The notes under the pieces: model-generated
Databases searched by the model: none
Seen by the model: only the letters and a program-made list of their open reading frames with translations
What the model was told of the DNA's origin: nothing
Origin: Methanobacteriaceae archaeon
GTDB taxonomy: Archaea; Methanobacteriota; Methanobacteria; Methanobacteriales; Methanobacteriaceae
Assembly (NCBI GenBank): GCA_030681145.1
Contig: JAUXXK010000062.1
Span: forward strand, 1-9,025
Direction: 5' to 3'
DNA: 9,025 bases
Shown: positions 6,074-9,025 of the stretch, piece by piece
Position numbering within the stretch: position 1 is the stretch's first letter
Layout of the letters: each line of letters starts with the position of its first letter
Made by a program: the position numbers and the translations under genes

Positions 6074-7903
6074 ATGCGCGTACTTTTAATTCATTCTGAT
6101 TATTTAAAATATCAAACTAAGTCAAAAACAAAAATAGCTGAAAAAATAGATGATAACAAGAAAAAAGGTTCATTTGAAAACTCTTTGGTAGCTTTCACTG
6201 CAGTAGAAAAAGAAGATGAAGCAGATACGAAGGGGATCGTGGAAAATGCCGTAAAAGAAATAATGGACGTTTTTACGAAAGTAAAAGCTGATAATGTAGT
6301 TATTTATCCATATGCCCATTTAAGCTCATCTTTAAGTGCTCCTGAAGCAGCTAAAAAAATACTTGTTGATATAGAATCTGCGCTAATTGATCATGATATT
6401 AAAGTGGCTAGGGTTCCTTTTGGATGGTATAAATCATTTGAAGTATCTTGCAAAGGACACCCATTATCAGAACTTTCTAGAACCATTAAAACTCAAAAAA
6501 ATGAGGAAAAAAAGGAAGATAGTGGTGAAAAATCTAAATGGTATATTTTGGATAAAGGTCAACTTATTCCTCCTGAAGAATTCAAATTTGGTAATAAAGA
6601 CATGGAGCAACTGGTTAAATATGAACTTGGGAGCTCAGAATCATCAGGTGAAGAACCTCCTCATGTAAAATTAATGAAAGAAAAAGGATTAGCGGATTAT
6701 GAACCTTCTGCGGATGTTGGACACCTTAGATGGTATCCAAAAGGTAGGTTAATCCGAGATTTACTGGCAGACTACGTTTATTTGTTGGTAACTCGCGGAG
6801 GGGCAATGCCCTTAGAAACTCCAATCATGTATGACTTAGCTGATGATGCAATTAGGGTGCATGCTGAAAAATTTGGAGAGCGTCAATATCGTATGGGGCA
6901 TAAAAATAAAGAATTAATGCTTCGATACGCCTGTTGTTTTGGTGCATTTAGAGTCTTATCTGATTCATTCTTAACATGGAAGAATTTACCTGCCAGAGTA
7001 TATGAACTTTCTACATATAGTTTTAGAATGGAGAAAAAGGGAGAAGTTGTGGGACTAAAACGCCTTCGTGGATTTACTATGCCAGATTTACACACAGTGT
7101 GTCGAGATTTGCAACAATCATTGGTAGAATTTGACCAACAAATTGATATGTGTCTGAAAACTGGAGAAGACTTCCAAGTAAACTACGAAGTAATTTTTAG
7201 AGCTACAAAAGACTTTTATAATAAATACAAAGATTGGATGCATGCTTCTGCAGAAAAAATTGGTAAACCTGTTCTTTTGGAGATTATACCCGAGCGAAAA
7301 CACTACTGGATTTCTAAAATGGATTTTGCTGCCATTGATTATTTGGGGAGGCCAATAGAAAATCCTACGATACAGATTGATGTGGAAAGTGGAGAGCGAT
7401 TCGATATAAAATTCTTGGAAGAAAATGAGGAAGAAGATTATCCTATCATCCTTCACTGTAGTCCAACTGGCAGTATTGAGCGTGTTATTTGCAGCTTATT
7501 GGAAAAAACTGCTGTTGAAATGAATGAAAAACCTCCAATGTTGCCAACATGGCTTTCTCCCACCCAAGTTAGGATACTGCCTATTGCAGAAAGACATATG
7601 GATCATGCTTTAAAATTGGCTCGTGAATTAAAAGATCTTAATGTTAGGGTGGATGTAGATGACCGGCCTGAAAGGGTAGGTAAAAAAATACGCAATGCTG
7701 CCAAAGATTGGGTTCCTTATGTGGCAGTAATTGGTGATAATGAATTGGAAAGTGGAGAATTTACAATCAACATAAGAGAAACACAAGAAAAACAACCTAT
7801 GAAAAACGAAGATCTAGTTAAACGGATTAAAGAAGAAACTAGAGACATGCCATTCAGAGCGCTTCCGTTACCACTTAAACTTTCTCAGAGAATCCAATTC
7901 TAA
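6074..7903 (+). CDS. thrS: Threonyl-tRNA synthetase, archaeal type
   Basis: This class II synthetase charges tRNA-Thr with threonine in the cytoplasm. It has 609 residues, typical for archaea. The N-terminal editing domain (1 to about 145), a D-aminoacyl-tRNA deacylase-like fold specific to archaea that removes mischarged serine, opens with MRVLLIHSDY and holds VVIYPYAHLSSSLSAPEAA (75-93) and VPFGWYKSFEVSCKGHPLSELSR (114-136); H82, Y119, K120 and E133 correspond, from memory, to editing-site residues of the Pyrococcus abyssi enzyme. The catalytic core (about 200-495) has motif 2 at YSFRMEKKGEVVGLKRLRGF (315-334). The threonine-selecting zinc ligands appear to be Cys288, His340 and His461. Motif 3 is GSIERVICSLLE (466-477). 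The anticodon-binding domain (about 495-609) contains QVRILPIAERH and DDRPERVGKKIRNA. A charged low-complexity linker (140-155) joins editing and core parts. The start is fixed by AGGTGAT 3 nt upstream. Confidence 0.98.
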   Translation: MRVLLIHSDYLKYQTKSKTKIAEKIDDNKKKGSFENSLVAFTAVEKEDEADTKGIVENAVKEIMDVFTKVKADNVVIYPYAHLSSSLSAPEAAKKILVDIESALIDHDIKVARVPFGWYKSFEVSCKGHPLSELSRTIKTQKNEEKKEDSGEKSKWYILDKGQLIPPEEFKFGNKDMEQLVKYELGSSESSGEEPPHVKLMKEKGLADYEPSADVGHLRWYPKGRLIRDLLADYVYLLVTRGGAMPLETPIMYDLADDAIRVHAEKFGERQYRMGHKNKELMLRYACCFGAFRVLSDSFLTWKNLPARVYELSTYSFRMEKKGEVVGLKRLRGFTMPDLHTVCRDLQQSLVEFDQQIDMCLKTGEDFQVNYEVIFRATKDFYNKYKDWMHASAEKIGKPVLLEIIPERKHYWISKMDFAAIDYLGRPIENPTIQIDVESGERFDIKFLEENEEEDYPIILHCSPTGSIERVICSLLEKTAVEMNEKPPMLPTWLSPTQVRILPIAERHMDHALKLARELKDLNVRVDVDDRPERVGKKIRNAAKDWVPYVAVIGDNELESGEFTINIRETQEKQPMKNEDLVKRIKEETRDMPFRALPLPLKLSQRIQF

Positions 7904-7907
7904 CTTA

Positions 7908-7937
7908 TTTTTAGTTTAATTTTTTTTTACTTTTTTT
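7908..7937 (+). terminator. Oligo-T terminator after thrS
   Basis: Runs of 5 T (7908-7912), 9 T (7920-7928) and 7 T (7931-7937) follow the thrS stop within 35 nt, without a clear stem. This is a strong archaeal-type terminator and separates thrS from parA. Confidence 0.65.
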
Positions 7938-7972
7938 ATAATAATTAGAAATACAGGGAATGACCAAAATTA

Positions 7973-8028
7973 TTATAACTTATAACTTATAATTATATTA
8001 ATATTTATAAATATGATAAGATTATAAC
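7973..8028. repeat. TTATAAC heptamer repeats and a 14-bp palindrome upstream of parA
   Basis: TTATAAC occurs at 7973-7979 and 7980-7986, with TTATAAT at 7987-7993 as a third tandem unit and another TTATAAC at 8022-8028. Between them ATATTTATAAATAT (8001-8014) is a perfect palindrome whose core TTTATAAA is a good TATA element for parA, with a predicted start near 8033 and a leader of about 47 nt. The parA ribosome-binding site GGGAG (8068-8072) lies 7 nt before the ATG. The stretch could be an operator or a partition site, or simply low-complexity promoter DNA. Confidence 0.4.
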
Positions 8029-8079
8029 TAGCTTAGAAATAATTATTATTATATTAAATGAGAATATGGGAGTTTTTTT

Positions 8080-8850
8080 ATGGGAGAAGTAATTTCAATT
8101 ATTAATCAAAAGGGTGGTTGTGGTAAAACTACTACTGCTGTTAATTTGTCTACTGCGCTGGCTTTAATGGATAAAAAAGTTTTAGTAATTGATTTGGATC
8201 CCCAAGGAAATGCTACGACTGGATTCGGAGTCCAAAAAGGTGACTTAGAAAATACTATATATTCTGTTTTAAGTAGGCAGAAGAATATGGAAGAAACTAT
8301 AATACCAACTATTCTTGATGATCTCTTCTTAGTTCCTAGTAACATATCTCTTAGTGGCGCTGAAGTAGAACTCAGTAGGGAGATTGGATATCATTCAATT
8401 TTGCAGGATTCTCTAAAAGGTGTTAAAGGAATGTTTGATTATATATTGATTGATGTTCCTCCCTCTTTAGGAATACTAACATTAAATGCTTTAGTAGCAT
8501 CAGATAGTGTAATAATACCCATACAAGCAGAATATTATGCTTTAGAAGGCATGGCGGATTTGTTAAAGACCATAAATCTGGTTGAAGAGAGATTACAGAC
8601 TTCCGCCCAGATTAAAGGGATTTTAATTACGTTATATGATTCTCGTACTCGATTAGGGAGAGATGTTCTTCAAGAGGTAAAAAAATACTTTGGAGAGCAG
8701 GAATACATTTTCAAAACAACTATACCTCGCAATGTTCGTCTTGCAGAAGCTCCTAGCTATGGAAAACCATGTATTTTGTATGATCAGGAAAGTTCTGGAA
8801 CTGCCGCTTATTTAAAATTAGCCGAGGAAATAATTAAACGGGATGGTTGA
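8080..8850 (+). CDS. parA: ParA/Soj-type chromosome partitioning ATPase
   Basis: This is a deviant Walker-A ATPase that forms ATP-dependent dimers on DNA and drives chromosome or plasmid segregation together with a partner protein. Its 256 residues match the short Soj type without an N-terminal DNA-binding extension. The deviant Walker A is KGGCGKTTT (11-19) with signature Lys11 and catalytic-site Lys16; Cys14 replaces the usual Val. The A' motif is VLVIDLDPQGNATTGFG (34-50) and Walker B is YILIDVPPSLG (121-131), with Asp125. The segment TTIPRNVRLAEAPSYGKP (213-230), including basic residues of the Soj DNA-binding surface, separates it from MinD, and no C-terminal membrane helix is present. 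The ATG at 8080 has GGGAG 7 nt upstream. The next gene starts within 2 nt of its stop, so the two are almost surely one operon. Confidence 0.95.
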   Translation: MGEVISIINQKGGCGKTTTAVNLSTALALMDKKVLVIDLDPQGNATTGFGVQKGDLENTIYSVLSRQKNMEETIIPTILDDLFLVPSNISLSGAEVELSREIGYHSILQDSLKGVKGMFDYILIDVPPSLGILTLNALVASDSVIIPIQAEYYALEGMADLLKTINLVEERLQTSAQIKGILITLYDSRTRLGRDVLQEVKKYFGEQEYIFKTTIPRNVRLAEAPSYGKPCILYDQESSGTAAYLKLAEEIIKRDG

Positions 8851-8851
8851 T

Positions 8852-9025
8852 ATGGCTGGACGAAAACCTTCTAAGTCTAAAAGTAGTGGGTTGGGATTAG
8901 GTTTAGATGCACTTATAAAGGCTAAAACACGAAAAGAGACTACTGAAGAAGAAAATATTTCTGTTAACAAAGATATTCTGCTGGAACCTGAAAAGAATGA
9001 TGAAGATTCAAAAGAGGGTTCTGTT
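8852..9025 (+). CDS. ParA-partner candidate with ParB-like N-terminal tail, 3' end missing (window edge)
   Basis: Only the first 58 codons are visible. The protein begins with a basic stretch (R4, K5, K8, K10), then SSGLGLGLDALIKAK (11-25), then a long charged, probably unstructured segment rich in Glu, Lys and Asp. The tail resembles the N-terminus of bacterial ParB/Spo0J proteins, whose consensus is roughly GLGRGLxALL and which stimulates the ParA ATPase. Here the position of the conserved Arg or Lys is Leu16. The gene starts 2 nt after the parA stop; an in-frame ATG at 8843 would add three residues and overlap parA. No ParB nuclease-fold or helix-turn-helix motif can be seen in the visible part, so it may be a true ParB, a different DNA-binding partner or an unrelated protein. 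The reading frame is firm; the function is inferred from the tail and neighbour. Confidence 0.7.
   Translation, partial: MAGRKPSKSKSSGLGLGLDALIKAKTRKETTEEENISVNKDILLEPEKNDEDSKEGSV

Noticed and set aside
7118..7456. 112-codon minus-strand frame inside thrS
   Set aside because: It is antisense to the conserved catalytic core of thrS, and its composition is unlike a folded protein.
8080..8850. MinD as an alternative identity for the ParA-type ATPase
   Set aside because: There is no C-terminal amphipathic membrane-targeting helix, and PRNVRLAEAPSYGKP is characteristic of Soj/ParA.
1..9025. CRISPR arrays, tRNA or rRNA genes, insertion sequences, att sites
   Set aside because: I saw no regularly spaced GC-containing repeats, no cloverleaf with conserved T-loop sequence, no transposase or integrase motifs and no terminal inverted repeats.

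Overview
The window is archaeal and very probably comes from a methanogen of the order Methanobacteriales (best guess Methanobacterium or a close relative). The reasons are an AT-rich base composition (roughly one third GC by eye), ribosome-binding sites of the GGTGAT/GGAGG type, TATA-box rather than -35/-10 promoters, an archaeal-type threonyl-tRNA synthetase with the archaeal N-terminal editing domain, a TrmB-family regulator and a shortened (class III) hybrid cluster protein. The genus is inference.

Layout. Positions 1-1538 (minus) hold most of ilvD, dihydroxy-acid dehydratase, cut at its C-terminus by the window edge. Divergent from it across 79 bp is a polytopic MgtC/SapB-DUF4010 membrane protein (1618-2859, plus). 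Convergent to that is a small cupin (2932-3255, minus). Further up the minus strand lie hcp, hybrid cluster protein (3407-4717), and just upstream of it a 51-residue rubredoxin (4825-4980). Divergent from rubredoxin is a TrmB-family transcriptional regulator (best start 5126, end 5929, plus). The plus strand continues with thrS (6074-7903), an AT-rich spacer with repeats, parA/soj (8080-8850) and the first 58 codons of a following gene (from 8852) whose N-terminus resembles the ParA-stimulating tail of bacterial ParB/Spo0J.

How the genes may work together. Rubredoxin and hcp form a probable redox and nitrosative-stress unit in which rubredoxin could pass electrons to the Hcp hybrid cluster. 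The divergent TrmB-type regulator shares their control region, which contains a perfect 8-bp inverted repeat overlapping the TATA element, so it is a candidate local regulator. ParA and the partial downstream gene look like a two-gene chromosome-segregation operon. IlvD (branched-chain amino acid synthesis), ThrRS (translation) and the MgtC/DUF4010 protein are housekeeping or orphan genes with no evident link to the module.

No rRNA, tRNA, CRISPR array, transposase or insertion sequence was recognised. Apart from the two genes cut by the window edges, all genes read as intact. Several start codons (hcp, the TrmB regulator, the ParB-like gene) need choosing, and the choices are argued in the entries.
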